From: a virus
Virus record (IMG/VR): IMGVR_UViG_3300036819_000347
Location: 1 to 38,237 of that record
Direction: 5' to 3' (one strand)
Length of the DNA stretch: 38,237 nt
Shown: piece by piece, positions 1 through 7,531 of the stretch
Position numbering within the stretch: the first letter of the stretch is position 1
How the letters are laid out: every line of letters begins with the position of its first letter
Program-made: the position numbers and the translations under genes
The notes under the pieces: model-generated
Database searches by the model: none
Told to the model about the DNA's origin: nothing
What the model saw: only the letters and a program-made list of their open reading frames with translations

Positions 1-1095
1 ATGACGGACATCGTCGTGTTGCGGCTGAAGCAGCCCGGCACGTACTACGACGAAACGACTCCCGCATTCGGCCTTCGTGTCGGAAAGAATCGTAAGACGT
101 GGTTCGTTATTCGCGGGCGCGAGCGCTTGCGAACGACCATCGGCCAGTATCCGGCTCTCGGTTTGGCCGACGCGCGTAAGGAAGCCCGCAAGCTTCTCAC
201 TGAAGAGCCCGAGAAAGGCGACCGCATCACGTTCACTGCGGCATACGACCTTTTCCAAGAAGCCATCAAGACAAAGAAGCCACGGACACAGCGAGACTAC
301 AAACGCGCGCTTGGGAAGCACCTAAAGCCAAAGCTCGGTCCGAAGAAGCTTTCCGATATCGGCTACGACGGTGTAACGGCTATCACCGACGCGTTGTCGA
401 AAGGTGAGAGGCGAAACACGCTTGCAGTGGCGCGAACGTTCTTCCGATGGTGCGTCCGGCCGCCTCGCCGGTACATCAAGCACTCACCACTCGAAGGCTT
501 GGAGCTGCCGAAAGCAGGGAAGCGCAAGCGCATTCTCTCCGACAATGAATTGCGCCAAGTGTGGAGCGCTGCAATAAAGCAGAGTTTCCCCCATGGCACG
601 ATTTGTCAGCTCCTCATGCTCACCGGGCAGAGGCGCAGCGAGATAGCGAACTTGCGGCGCCCGTGGATAAACGAGAAGGAGCAAACGATAACGCTCCCGG
701 AATGGCTCACGAAGAACTCCAAGGAGCATACGTTTCCGTACGGCCAGCTCGTCGCGGATGTGTTGGAGACGGTGCCCCGGCGCAATGACACCGACTTGCT
801 TTTCCCATCGGCCGTCTCGACCGAGCGGCCGATATCCGGATGGAGCAAGTACAAGACGGAACTTGCCGATGGTGTGCCTGGGTGGACGCTCCATGACCTG
901 CGCCGGACGTACCGGAGCACTCACGGGCAGATCGGGACCCCGGCAGAAGTCGCAGAGAGGCTCATAAACCACGCTGCGGCCGTCCAAACGGACGTAGAGG
1001 CAATCTACGACCGCTGGACGTACTTGCCTCAAATGCGAGCCGCCGTAGAGGCTTTTGAAGCCCATTTCCAAGCACTTTTGGCCCGCGCCGCATAA
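1..1095 (+). CDS. int: Tyrosine-type site-specific integrase (P4-like family)
   Basis: This enzyme catalyses integration and excision of the element, very likely at the tRNA-Arg at the other end. The 364-residue protein has an N-terminal arm-binding domain (residues 1-66), a core-binding SAM-like domain (about 77-155) and a C-terminal catalytic domain. Visible catalytic residues are Arg211 in TGQRRSE, His298 and Arg301 in HDLRR, His324 in LINHA, and a tyrosine at 336 or 341 near the C-terminus. The window begins exactly at an ATG, so a slightly more upstream start cannot be excluded, but the N-terminus aligns well with the family's usual start. A hairpin overlaps its stop codon and probably terminates the transcript. 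Confidence 0.93.
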   Translation: MTDIVVLRLKQPGTYYDETTPAFGLRVGKNRKTWFVIRGRERLRTTIGQYPALGLADARKEARKLLTEEPEKGDRITFTAAYDLFQEAIKTKKPRTQRDYKRALGKHLKPKLGPKKLSDIGYDGVTAITDALSKGERRNTLAVARTFFRWCVRPPRRYIKHSPLEGLELPKAGKRKRILSDNELRQVWSAAIKQSFPHGTICQLLMLTGQRRSEIANLRRPWINEKEQTITLPEWLTKNSKEHTFPYGQLVADVLETVPRRNDTDLLFPSAVSTERPISGWSKYKTELADGVPGWTLHDLRRTYRSTHGQIGTPAEVAERLINHAAAVQTDVEAIYDRWTYLPQMRAAVEAFEAHFQALLARAA

Positions 1096-1111
1096 GCGCG
1101 GGCTTCTCTTT
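1081..1111 (+). terminator. Hairpin terminator overlapping the int stop codon
   Basis: A 7-bp stem (GCCCGCG / CGCGGGC) encloses a 9-nt loop that contains the integrase stop codon. It is followed by the T-rich stretch TTCTCTTT. The layout fits an intrinsic terminator for the integrase transcript. Confidence 0.6.
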
Positions 1112-1207
1112 GGTGCACCATGGAGACCCATGCGCATCTTGCCGTTGCAACGCACCCACGCTTAGAATTGTGACGCTGCTAGTGGCTAACCCCACAGGAG
1201 CATCGCG

Positions 1208-1480
1208 ATGTCTCCCAACAGGAGACGTTCGATGCTTACGAAGGTGAAGCTGCCTCTGTACCTTTCGTGGCGACAGTTGAAGGACGTTGTTGGATGGCCT
1301 TACAGCAGGACGCAAACAGGTCGGCTCATGTTCGACCCCGCGTACGCGCATGATGCTTTCCCGGCTTGCCGGAAGCTCAGCTCGCACCGGAATAGTCATC
1401 CGATTTGGTACACGCCTGCGGTCCTCGACTACTTCAAGCGGCACGGACTGCCGACTCCGGAGAATATCGAGTTCTCTTGA
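1208..1480 (+). CDS. AlpA/excisionase-like small DNA-binding protein
   Basis: This 90-residue protein has the layout of AlpA/MerR-like recombination directionality factors. A helix-turn-helix segment (about residues 19-35, LSWRQLKDVVGW) is followed by a wing-like part ending in a WYTPAVLDYFKRHG helix. It follows int directly, the usual place for an excisionase. Two starts are possible: ATG 1208, preceded by AGGAG, and ATG 1232, preceded by a second AGGAG inside the reading frame. The longer form is given. Function is inferred from size, position and fold; it might instead be a transcription regulator of the next genes. Confidence 0.6.
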   Translation: MSPNRRRSMLTKVKLPLYLSWRQLKDVVGWPYSRTQTGRLMFDPAYAHDAFPACRKLSSHRNSHPIWYTPAVLDYFKRHGLPTPENIEFS

Positions 1481-1492
1481 CGGAAGACCAAC

Positions 1493-1522
1493 GAGGACGC
1501 CAGGTGGCCACCTGGCGTCCTC
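1493..1522. promoter_or_regulatory. Perfect 30-bp palindrome between the excisionase-like gene and the next gene
   Basis: Two perfectly complementary 15-base arms (GAGGACGCCAGGTGG and its reverse complement) abut with no spacer. It lies 12 nt after a stop codon and 10 nt before the next start. There is no T-run, so it is either a factor-dependent terminator/processing site or an operator for a dimeric protein. Confidence 0.55.
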
Positions 1523-1532
1523 ACTCCTATGT

Positions 1533-2687
1533 ATGATTTCGTTTGTTGCTGTTTTCTTATTTTTGACTACGCAGACCGCTCATTCATATGCCTCGATTTG
1601 GTGCAGTTCAGAACCTCCCATCAATTGCCGAGCCACTTTCAAAACTGATTCACTGTCGCAAGCGATTGCAAACGGAAAAACAATCTGCACCGATGATTTA
1701 AATACCTACTGTCGTCTTGCTACAGCTATTTACGACGGGTGCGCATCGGTGGTCATTTCATCAAGTGGCCACCTATATATTGCACGCCGCTATACCCTAG
1801 CTGCCGCTTTTAATGATGCTATACGACAATGCGTCACAATCGACCACGCGTGCTCTCCGGTCCTGGCCACTTGTAGTGACAACAAAGGCTTTGGCTATTC
1901 GGATTCGGCAGCGCGAACATTCTCTAGCAATCCCCATCTTCTGCCCTTGCCTCCCGCCACCCTTTTCGAATACCTGAAAGTTAATGGCTACCTCGATCTT
2001 GCATCGTATTTTAATCCATCATCTTCAGTAAACGTGCCAACATTCTCTATAGGTAGGTTCGATATGCTCGGCAGCGGCATCTCGTTCGGAATTGGACTCA
2101 TCATCGTCTTGGTTCTTTTCGCGCAAAGAGCTAAACTCTTCAATTTCATCATCCACGGAAGCCTCCCCCACGAGCTGCCAGTCTATGGTGAAGCACCTCA
2201 AGTGCTTTTCAAACGCACTCAGCGCGTTAATTGGTATGGGCGCGTTGTGTTTGGGATAGTAGCCAATCTCTCGATGACAAAGGATGAGTTGGCCAAAATA
2301 CGGCGATATTGGCTCGGCCGCGTCATTGCGTTCGATAGCTTGCGACGACAACGCCAAAACGAGCTAGCGCGTATGCACTTGCAGCTCGCTGCTACCGCCA
2401 GCACAGAGGCAAAAGACAACAAGGCCCTTTCGCAGCTTTGGGCCTTTGTGAAGACCATTCTGCTTTCTGTTTTTTATCTTTTCCGAGCGTTATTCAGCTT
2501 TGTCTTCGGCTTCCTATTCATCCGAGTCACAATCGCAAGGCTCGTCCGCGGTGCCGTAATCGAGAGCAAGGACCTAACTCTCATTCTTCAAGCGAAGGAC
2601 GCGATAGAAGGAACGGCCAACTACCTGAAAGAATATATTGCGACCGCTGATACATTCGATGGCCGAGACGAGGTGCATAATGCCTGA
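1533..2687 (+). CDS. Secreted/membrane protein with cysteine-rich N-terminal domain, partner of VirD4-like ATPase
   Basis: I do not recognise the family. From ATG 1533 the protein is 384 residues, beginning with a typical signal peptide (hydrophobic residues 2-12, likely cleavage near SYA-S21). The exported part carries eight cysteines between residues 24 and 114, suggesting four disulfides. A transmembrane helix follows at about 178-197, and a second hydrophobic hairpin at about 311-341. Its last 8 bases overlap the start of the VirD4-like ATPase gene, so the two are translationally coupled. A membrane partner that anchors a soluble coupling ATPase is a reasonable inference. The reading frame is open further upstream, but the signal peptide fixes the start. 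The start has no SD sequence and a T-ATG context. Confidence 0.7.
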   Translation: MISFVAVFLFLTTQTAHSYASIWCSSEPPINCRATFKTDSLSQAIANGKTICTDDLNTYCRLATAIYDGCASVVISSSGHLYIARRYTLAAAFNDAIRQCVTIDHACSPVLATCSDNKGFGYSDSAARTFSSNPHLLPLPPATLFEYLKVNGYLDLASYFNPSSSVNVPTFSIGRFDMLGSGISFGIGLIIVLVLFAQRAKLFNFIIHGSLPHELPVYGEAPQVLFKRTQRVNWYGRVVFGIVANLSMTKDELAKIRRYWLGRVIAFDSLRRQRQNELARMHLQLAATASTEAKDNKALSQLWAFVKTILLSVFYLFRALFSFVFGFLFIRVTIARLVRGAVIESKDLTLILQAKDAIEGTANYLKEYIATADTFDGRDEVHNA

Positions 2688-4017
2688 CGTTTCGAGCCCT
2701 CTTTGGAACAGGCTGACCAGCAGGCCCACACGCACCACTGACGAACTAAAGCGTCTTTTGGAGCCGCCTGAATTCTGCATCCCAGAAGAAACCCGTTTTA
2801 GCGGGCATTGGATTATCGCTCCTCCGGGCCGCGGCAAGACGACGCTTCTGCATTCCATGGTCCTCAACGACCTCTCGAAAGATGCCGGTATCGTTCTCAT
2901 CGACAGCAAGGGAGACCTCATCGAACCTCTAAAACGTCTCCGGGCCATCAAAGACCGCGTGATACTTATCGAGCCCGACCCTGATTCTGCATTCTCGCTC
3001 AATCCACTTGACGTAACGGGTTCAAATGCGGCCCACGCCGTGAGCCTCATTGAGTACATCATGGCAGGATTGCTAGACGCGAAATTCACAGCGCTCCAGT
3101 CGACCCTTTTCCGAAATGTCGTTCCTGCAATCATCGAAGCATTCCCCTCACCGACGCTCGACACGTTCAAACAGGTGATGGTGAAGGGGCTGCCCGCCGA
3201 CGCGCTTTCAAAAGTAAATATTCACGCGCGGCAATTCTTCGAGAACAGAGATACGGGCTTCAATTCGAAGACCTATGAAAGCACGCGTAAGGAAGTCGTA
3301 TGGCGCCTCGACTTCCTTCTCAGCAATCCCGTTCTCCGCTCCATGTTCTCGGCGACACACACGAAGCTCGACATCGGGAAGGAAATGGATGCAGGAAAAG
3401 TAATTATCATCAATAATTCAAAAGCCGTGCTTGGCGACGAAGGAGCGGAATTCTTCGGCCGTTTCTTCGTGGCACTCATCGCACGGGCGGCACAGCAACG
3501 CGGAAGCAGGCCGTCCGAAGCCAAGAAGCCGTGCTTCGTCTATATCGACGAGTGCCAGTCCGTTATCGCGAAGGACGCGCGCATTCCCGTCTTATTGGAC
3601 GAGTGCCGCTCCCAGAAAATCGCGCTCATTCTCGCCCATCAACGGACTGCCCAGCTCACGGCTCCGGTCTTAGATGCCGTAGCCAATTGCGCCATACGGA
3701 TGGCAAACAGCGACGATGAAGCCAAGTATCTCGCGCCCAAGCTGCGCATGGACGTTGAAACTCTCCAAGCCCTACCGCGAGGCACATTCGGGACGTTCGT
3801 CCGCGACCTCACTCCACGCGGCATCGAAGTTGCCGTTTCGAAGCTCGACCTCTCGACCTTCCCAGGAATGTCGGCAGACGAGTTGGTCGCGCTCCGCGAG
3901 CGTATGCGCTCTGACTTTGCCTCCGGCAATTCGCCGCCTCCACCTCCTTTGCAATCTCTCCCCAACAAGCCCGCGCCCTCACCCGCCGAAAGTCCCGACG
4001 CCGCTACGTCGTGGTAA
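2680..4017 (+). CDS. VirD4/TraG-like (HerA-FtsK superfamily) DNA-translocating ATPase
   Basis: This 445-residue protein is a soluble relative of type IV coupling proteins. Walker A is APPGRGKTT at residues 47-55, Walker B is FVYIDE at 286-291, and the Q-motif region is AHQR at 319-322. An IDSKGD motif at 74-79 and LNPLD at 107-111 are typical of the VirD4/TraG group. There is no N-terminal membrane segment; the preceding gene may supply it. The C-terminus is Pro/Ser-rich and probably disordered. The start at ATG 2680 is supported by GAGG 6-7 bases upstream. Known family members pump DNA in conjugation; others work with nucleases in defence. No relaxase is seen in the element, so its role is open. 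Confidence 0.85.
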   Translation: MPDVSSPLWNRLTSRPTRTTDELKRLLEPPEFCIPEETRFSGHWIIAPPGRGKTTLLHSMVLNDLSKDAGIVLIDSKGDLIEPLKRLRAIKDRVILIEPDPDSAFSLNPLDVTGSNAAHAVSLIEYIMAGLLDAKFTALQSTLFRNVVPAIIEAFPSPTLDTFKQVMVKGLPADALSKVNIHARQFFENRDTGFNSKTYESTRKEVVWRLDFLLSNPVLRSMFSATHTKLDIGKEMDAGKVIIINNSKAVLGDEGAEFFGRFFVALIARAAQQRGSRPSEAKKPCFVYIDECQSVIAKDARIPVLLDECRSQKIALILAHQRTAQLTAPVLDAVANCAIRMANSDDEAKYLAPKLRMDVETLQALPRGTFGTFVRDLTPRGIEVAVSKLDLSTFPGMSADELVALRERMRSDFASGNSPPPPPLQSLPNKPAPSPAESPDAATSW

Positions 4018-4094
4018 AATTCATTCGTAGTTCGCCGTGGCGCTTCACTGCGCCCTGTGACAGTGGATTTTTTTATCTGTAATTGAAAGGATGC

Positions 4095-5024
4095 ATGGAT
4101 GCAGCGAAGAACCGCGACCGTTTCTCCACCGCGCCGAGGCTGAATAAGCGCGGGCAGCCCATCGCTGCCCTCATGGTGGACCGACAGCCGCACGTTCTCC
4201 GCACGCTTGCCGAACACGGCACCCTGAATGTCTACGACATCCACACCATCGTCGGCGGCAATCTGCGCTCACTGCGCGCCACGATAGACATCCTCAAAAG
4301 CAAACCGAACGAATACATCCGCATTATTCCGGAGCAGCTCCGGACGCGTAATTTGCGGGAAAATCTGTACTACCAGCTCGCCCCGCGCGGCGTCGAATGG
4401 CTCAATGCCAATGGCCAGCGCGCGCAGCAGCCGCGCCGCGTCTACAACCTGGGCCACACCGGCCTTGTCTCCCACATCATGGCGTCGCTTAGCGCCGGCA
4501 TCGCGCAGCACGACGGTAGCCGCTTCGTTTCTTGGGACGAGATGCAGACGCATCCGAAATTCCCGAAGAAGACGCTCGAAGCGAAGGACAAGACCGCCAT
4601 CCCGCATCCGAAGGGGAGTATCCGGCCGGACACGCACCCATTCGGTATCGAGCTTTTGAAGGATGGCAAGAAGGTCTACCGCTTCTTCGTCGTCGAAGCC
4701 GACAACGGCACCGAAACAATTAAGCCAAGCCGTCCTGACGAATACACGGGCAACTCAATCTACGCGAAGTTCGAGGCGTATCTCGACTTCGTCGAGCATA
4801 AGGGCTTCCACACGTATTACGGCTTGCCCAACTATTTCGTCCTCTTCGTTTTCTCCAACACCGCACGGCTCGAACACGCCAAAGAACTGCTTGCGTCAAT
4901 GACGCGTGCGGGATCTCGCTACGTCCTCTTCCAGCTCGCCAATCACGAAAACCCACCCGGCTACATTTTCACGACGCCCTGTGAGCGCGTCGGGCATCCG
5001 TCTCTTCGCCTTAATCAACCATAG
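4095..5024 (+). CDS. Replication-relaxation family protein (winged helix plus nuclease-like domain)
   Basis: The 309-residue protein resembles the replication-relaxation family often found beside TraG/VirD4-like genes on plasmids and integrative elements. Residues 28-100 form a winged-helix DNA-binding domain. Residues 170-280 resemble a PD-(D/E)xK-type fold, with Asp179 (RPD), Glu201 and Asp203 (VEADNG) and Lys225 as possible active-site residues. ATG 4095 is preceded by GAAAGG; an upstream TTG at 4083 is less likely. It follows the VirD4-like ATPase by 77 bases. A pairing of a DNA-pumping ATPase with a nuclease-like DNA-binding protein could serve DNA transfer, replication or defence. The family call is good, the function uncertain. 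Confidence 0.72.
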   Translation: MDAAKNRDRFSTAPRLNKRGQPIAALMVDRQPHVLRTLAEHGTLNVYDIHTIVGGNLRSLRATIDILKSKPNEYIRIIPEQLRTRNLRENLYYQLAPRGVEWLNANGQRAQQPRRVYNLGHTGLVSHIMASLSAGIAQHDGSRFVSWDEMQTHPKFPKKTLEAKDKTAIPHPKGSIRPDTHPFGIELLKDGKKVYRFFVVEADNGTETIKPSRPDEYTGNSIYAKFEAYLDFVEHKGFHTYYGLPNYFVLFVFSNTARLEHAKELLASMTRAGSRYVLFQLANHENPPGYIFTTPCERVGHPSLRLNQP

Positions 5025-5041
5025 GAAGGGAGGTGAGACTA

Positions 5042-5221
5042 TTGGGTATCTTCGGCACGAAGACCTACTTTTGCACACGCTGCGGCGTGACCTGGGAAGA
5101 AAGCAACGGGCTTTTCGGCAATCAATCCCGCTGCCGGTACTGCAAGCGCCTCTACAATGCATTAGGCAAGCGAGGCAGGGATATCGTCGCTCCCAAAGAA
5201 GACGACAGCCCGAAGGATTAA
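5042..5221 (+). CDS. Small zinc-ribbon protein
   Basis: This 59-residue protein contains two CxxC pairs (CTRC and CRYC, about 20 residues apart), a zinc-ribbon arrangement, followed by a basic and then acidic tail. TTG 5042 is preferred because a perfect GGAGGTGA ribosome binding site lies 8 bases before it; GTG 5033 is an alternative that would bury that site in the coding region. It is probably co-transcribed with the replication-relaxation gene and is followed by a strong terminator. The specific function is unknown; DNA or protein binding is likely. Confidence 0.65.
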   Translation: MGIFGTKTYFCTRCGVTWEESNGLFGNQSRCRYCKRLYNALGKRGRDIVAPKEDDSPKD

Positions 5222-5226
5222 AAAAG

Positions 5227-5254
5227 AGGAGCGCCGTGAATGGCGCTCCTTTCG
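5227..5254. terminator. Bidirectional intrinsic terminator
   Basis: A perfect 9-bp stem (AGGAGCGCC / GGCGCTCCT) with a 6-nt loop has an A-run before it and TTTC after it. It can serve both the plus-strand zinc-ribbon gene and the converging minus-strand gene. Confidence 0.75.
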
Positions 5255-5266
5255 TATTTCTCCTCG

Positions 5267-5503
5267 CTATTCCTGCGGGACCGGTTCTTCCCCGCTCGGC
5301 AACGGGGGCATCAATACAAACCGCCCGTCCCACGCCAATGGCGTAGTGGTGAGTTGGATTGATAGACCTTCTTCGCCTGAGCGGAAATTCCACGCCGCGC
5401 CGACCGTGACCCAGCCGTTTCCGACTTTCGCACGAGCGATGTAACGGGGTTTCGGACGTGTCCGTCCGTTCGCTGCCGGGGCAGCATTTGTTGAGGTGCT
5501 CAT
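5267..5503 (-). CDS. Conserved small protein of unknown function
   Basis: The 78-residue protein has a disordered, Ser/Ala/Asn-rich start followed by a compact beta-rich part (ARAKVGNGWVTVGAAW ... LDGR-like WDGRFVLMPPL). This pattern of short beta strands around a VGAAW core recurs in small phage and plasmid proteins of alphaproteobacteria. The chosen ATG at 5503 has a purine-rich AGAGAG about 8 bases upstream; an upstream extension is unlikely to be coding. It converges on the preceding operon and diverges from the primase-like gene. No function can be given. Confidence 0.65.
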   Translation of the reverse strand: MSTSTNAAPAANGRTRPKPRYIARAKVGNGWVTVGAAWNFRSGEEGLSIQLTTTPLAWDGRFVLMPPLPSGEEPVPQE

Positions 5504-5811
5504 ACGCAACTCTCTTTCTCTCGCTTTCAAGTGCGAGTGGGGCGAGGCGACCGCTTTTATGCGGTTACGGTCGCGAGCGTTTGTTCTCACCAGTGTTGAC
5601 GCACCGTCGCATTACTCCCCCCACTCGCATTCGAAAACGGTTCAAGCGCGATGTGGCGGCGACAAGAGTTGAACTTGTTTATCGATGGTTATGGGCCATC
5701 GAAGATACCGACCTCCCCGCCGCAACACCGCGCTCGAATGCCTATCCCCAATCGTACCGCACCAAGTCGCACCACCGTGCTTCAATTGTGGATAGGAAAG
5801 AGAGGTGCGCT
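5504..5811. promoter_or_regulatory. 308-bp divergent intergenic region with a long imperfect hairpin
   Basis: No gene is seen. Bases 5532-5542 (TGCGAGTGGGG) pair perfectly with 5619-5629. The stem extends outward, with one G-T wobble and one mismatch, to about 5525 and 5636, giving roughly 17 pairs. Inside are GCGACCG (5547-5553) / CGGTCGC (5568-5574) and the tight hairpin CCGC-TTTTAT-GCGG. A 6-bp CGATGG/CCATCG hairpin lies near 5684. The region must hold the promoters for the divergent genes. The large stem may be a replication origin, oriT-like site or structured leader. Confidence 0.5.
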
Positions 5812-6585
5812 ATGAGCGACACCAAGTTCGTTGATTTCCAATTAGTGAAGGAAAAAGTGAGCTTCGAACAGGTCATGCAAATGCTTGGCCTGAAGATGCA
5901 GCAGAGCGGCGGCCAATTCCGCAGTTCATGTCCCGTCCACGGCGGCGGCGAGCGAACACTCGTCGTTACACCCACGAAGGGCTTTTACTGCTTCGCGGAC
6001 AAGAAGGGCGGCGACCAAATTGCGCTCGTCGCGCACGTGCGCCAGTGCGGCAATAAAGAAGCCGCCCAGGCGATCGCCAGCCATTACTCACTTGGACAAG
6101 CTGCGGTCAAAGCCGCAGCGGGTCCCAAAGAGCCCCCAGCCCCGACCGCCAAGGGTCTACAGCCGCTCGGCTACCTCGAAGCCGACAACCAAGCTGTACA
6201 GGCCCTTGGCGTGTCGGCGGAGACCGCAAAGCTCTTTGAGAGTGGGTACGCTGCCAAAGGTGTTCTTCGGGGCCGCTATGCCGTGCCTATCAAGCAAAAG
6301 GACGGCTCGTTGGTCGCCTACGTCGGAGTTGCGGTGTCGGACGAGCAATCGCCCAGACTGCAATTCCACAACTTCGACCCGTCGGCGGTGCTGTTCAATC
6401 AAGACGCTGCCGGCGCCAGCCATCTCACCGTCTGTCGCGACCCACTCTCGCTCATCCTGGCCGTTGAGAACGGTGTGCCGCGCGAGGAGCTTGTATCGTT
6501 CCTTGCGCCTATCACCGCCCTGTCCTTGCAAGTCCTTGCAGCCTTTATGGACGAGAACGCGGTCGAGACGGTCGACCTGTACTGA
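5812..6585 (+). CDS. CHC2 zinc-finger primase-like protein with degenerate Toprim domain
   Basis: The 257-residue protein begins with a DnaG-type zinc-binding domain: CPVH (Cys40, His43), then KGFYCF (Cys60), with Asp63 where a fourth cysteine is often found. After a Pro/Ala-rich linker, residues 117-257 resemble a primase core ending in a shortened Toprim-like segment. There the expected catalytic glutamate motif is replaced by VCRDPLSL (about 207-214). It may therefore bind DNA or load a partner rather than make primers itself. The start at ATG 5812 is supported by AGAGGTG just upstream. The frame is open far upstream, but the family start matches this ATG. Confidence 0.8.
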   Translation: MSDTKFVDFQLVKEKVSFEQVMQMLGLKMQQSGGQFRSSCPVHGGGERTLVVTPTKGFYCFADKKGGDQIALVAHVRQCGNKEAAQAIASHYSLGQAAVKAAAGPKEPPAPTAKGLQPLGYLEADNQAVQALGVSAETAKLFESGYAAKGVLRGRYAVPIKQKDGSLVAYVGVAVSDEQSPRLQFHNFDPSAVLFNQDAAGASHLTVCRDPLSLILAVENGVPREELVSFLAPITALSLQVLAAFMDENAVETVDLY

Positions 6586-6675
6586 CACTCGCCAGCCATC
6601 CGGACGCTAAGACGCGGGCTACATTGGAGCCAACCTGTGGTGCGTATCTTGCCGAGGCTCCTACCAGCGCGAGTT

Positions 6676-6714
6676 GCCGCCCTGCCACTACGGAATGGAG
6701 GGCGGCTTTTTCTT
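6676..6714 (+). terminator. Strong intrinsic terminator
   Basis: An 8-bp stem (GCCGCCCT / AGGGCGGC) with a 15-nt loop is followed by TTTTTCTT. It ends the primase-like transcript. The rest of 6586-6809 holds only an imperfect GTGCGC/GCGCAC repeat near 6733-6755. Confidence 0.8.
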
Positions 6715-6809
6715 GAAACATAATTTGATGAATGTGCGCGGCGCTCCATAGCGCACCATTGCGCCCTGCCCGACTTCTCAATGAAAAGCGCTCTTGCTAC
6801 GCGCGAGGA

Positions 6810-7091
6810 ATGACGCGCGACGAGCAAATCCAAGCAAACGACCAGCTCCGCCAATTCATGCGAGGTGGACGCGTTGAAGTCTGCCATGGGCCTTACGAGC
6901 TGGACGACCGGCTCATCGGCCGCGTCCTCGTTCGCCTCGGCCTCTACAACACGTTCGACGACAAGAGCCTACACGACCACGGCGTCTTCATCTTTTCTGG
7001 CTTCAGCTTCGAATGGCGAATTGAGACCGTCGATGCTGAGCGCGTCTTACGCGTGTGGGTAAATCGAGATGTGCTCGCGCACGCGGGTTAA
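6810..7091 (+). CDS. DUF3768-like protein
   Basis: This 93-residue protein matches the DUF3768 pattern common in alphaproteobacterial plasmids and prophages. An N-terminal helix with ANDQLRQ is followed by GGRVEVCHG, then a HDHGVFIFSGFSFEWRIE beta core and a final RVLRVWVN strand. The family has no established function. ATG 6810 has GAGGA immediately upstream (short spacing). The longer frame that begins near 6732 is not supported, because the family starts with the MTRDEQI helix. A small GC hairpin follows the gene. Confidence 0.72.
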   Translation: MTRDEQIQANDQLRQFMRGGRVEVCHGPYELDDRLIGRVLVRLGLYNTFDDKSLHDHGVFIFSGFSFEWRIETVDAERVLRVWVNRDVLAHAG

Positions 7092-7161
7092 AATTCACTA
7101 CGGCCTTGTGCCCACTAAATCATCAATCCGCTGCTGTCAGTAATCCAGCCGCACCCAAACT

Positions 7162-7190
7162 GCCCCGCCAACGTGGGGCTTTCTTTTTGT
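7162..7190 (+). terminator. Intrinsic terminator
   Basis: A 5-bp GC stem (GCCCC / GGGGC) with an 8-nt loop is followed by TTTCTTTTTG. It lies 70 bases after the DUF3768-like gene. Confidence 0.6.
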
Positions 7191-7228
7191 GCGTTACAAT
7201 TGGCGCAGAGAAGTCGCAGGAGGACTTC

Positions 7229-7423
7229 ATGCGCAAATGGATTGAAATCGACGGGCGCCGATATCGCTGGCGCGATATTCTCCGCGTCCGACGCGAGCAA
7301 GACAAAGAAGAGAGACAGCACAGGCAACCGGCGCTCTTCGACCTTCACGACGATAAGCGGCCCGCGTCGCAAGCTACCGTCGATGGGCGATACCAGGAGC
7401 CCACGCTCTTCAAAGTCGATTAA
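7229..7423 (+). CDS. Small conserved protein with QPALFDL / EPTLF motifs
   Basis: The 64-residue, strongly charged protein begins RKWIEIDGRRYRWRDI. It carries a central QPALFDLHDD and a C-terminal EPTLFKVD, a repeated P-x-LF pattern that looks like a peptide-binding motif. I recall similar small proteins in Hyphomicrobiales mobile elements, but no function is known. The start is certain: AGGAGG lies 5 bases before ATG 7229. A TACAAT sequence at about 7195 may be its promoter -10. A GC hairpin terminator follows. Confidence 0.68.
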   Translation: MRKWIEIDGRRYRWRDILRVRREQDKEERQHRQPALFDLHDDKRPASQATVDGRYQEPTLFKVD

Positions 7424-7431
7424 GACCTAAC

Positions 7432-7456
7432 CCCGGCGTTTACGCCGGGCTTTTCC
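7432..7456 (+). terminator. Intrinsic terminator
   Basis: A perfect 7-bp stem (CCCGGCG / CGCCGGG) with the tetraloop TTTA is followed by CTTTTCC. It lies 8 bases after the preceding gene. Confidence 0.8.
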
Positions 7457-7470
7457 TACTACATCTCATG

Positions 7471-7499
7471 CTTGACACTGCTCTTTTACACAATCTAAA
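7471..7499 (+). promoter_or_regulatory. Likely sigma-70 promoter of the following membrane protein gene
   Basis: CTTGAC, the alphaproteobacterial -35 form, at 7471-7476 is followed after 17 bases by TCTAAA. It lies just after a terminator and 33 bases before a gene with a strong ribosome binding site. Confidence 0.45.
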
Positions 7500-7531
7500 G
7501 TTGGCACGTAAATAAATTATGGGGGGCCGTC

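Noticed and set aside
1287-1532. N-terminal extension of the membrane protein frame
   Set aside because: It overlaps the AlpA-like gene, crosses the 30-bp palindrome and would bury the signal peptide.
5583-5599. GTTC-like half sites resembling a LexA box near the divergent promoter
   Set aside because: The second half reads TGTT, not GTTC, so the box is incomplete.
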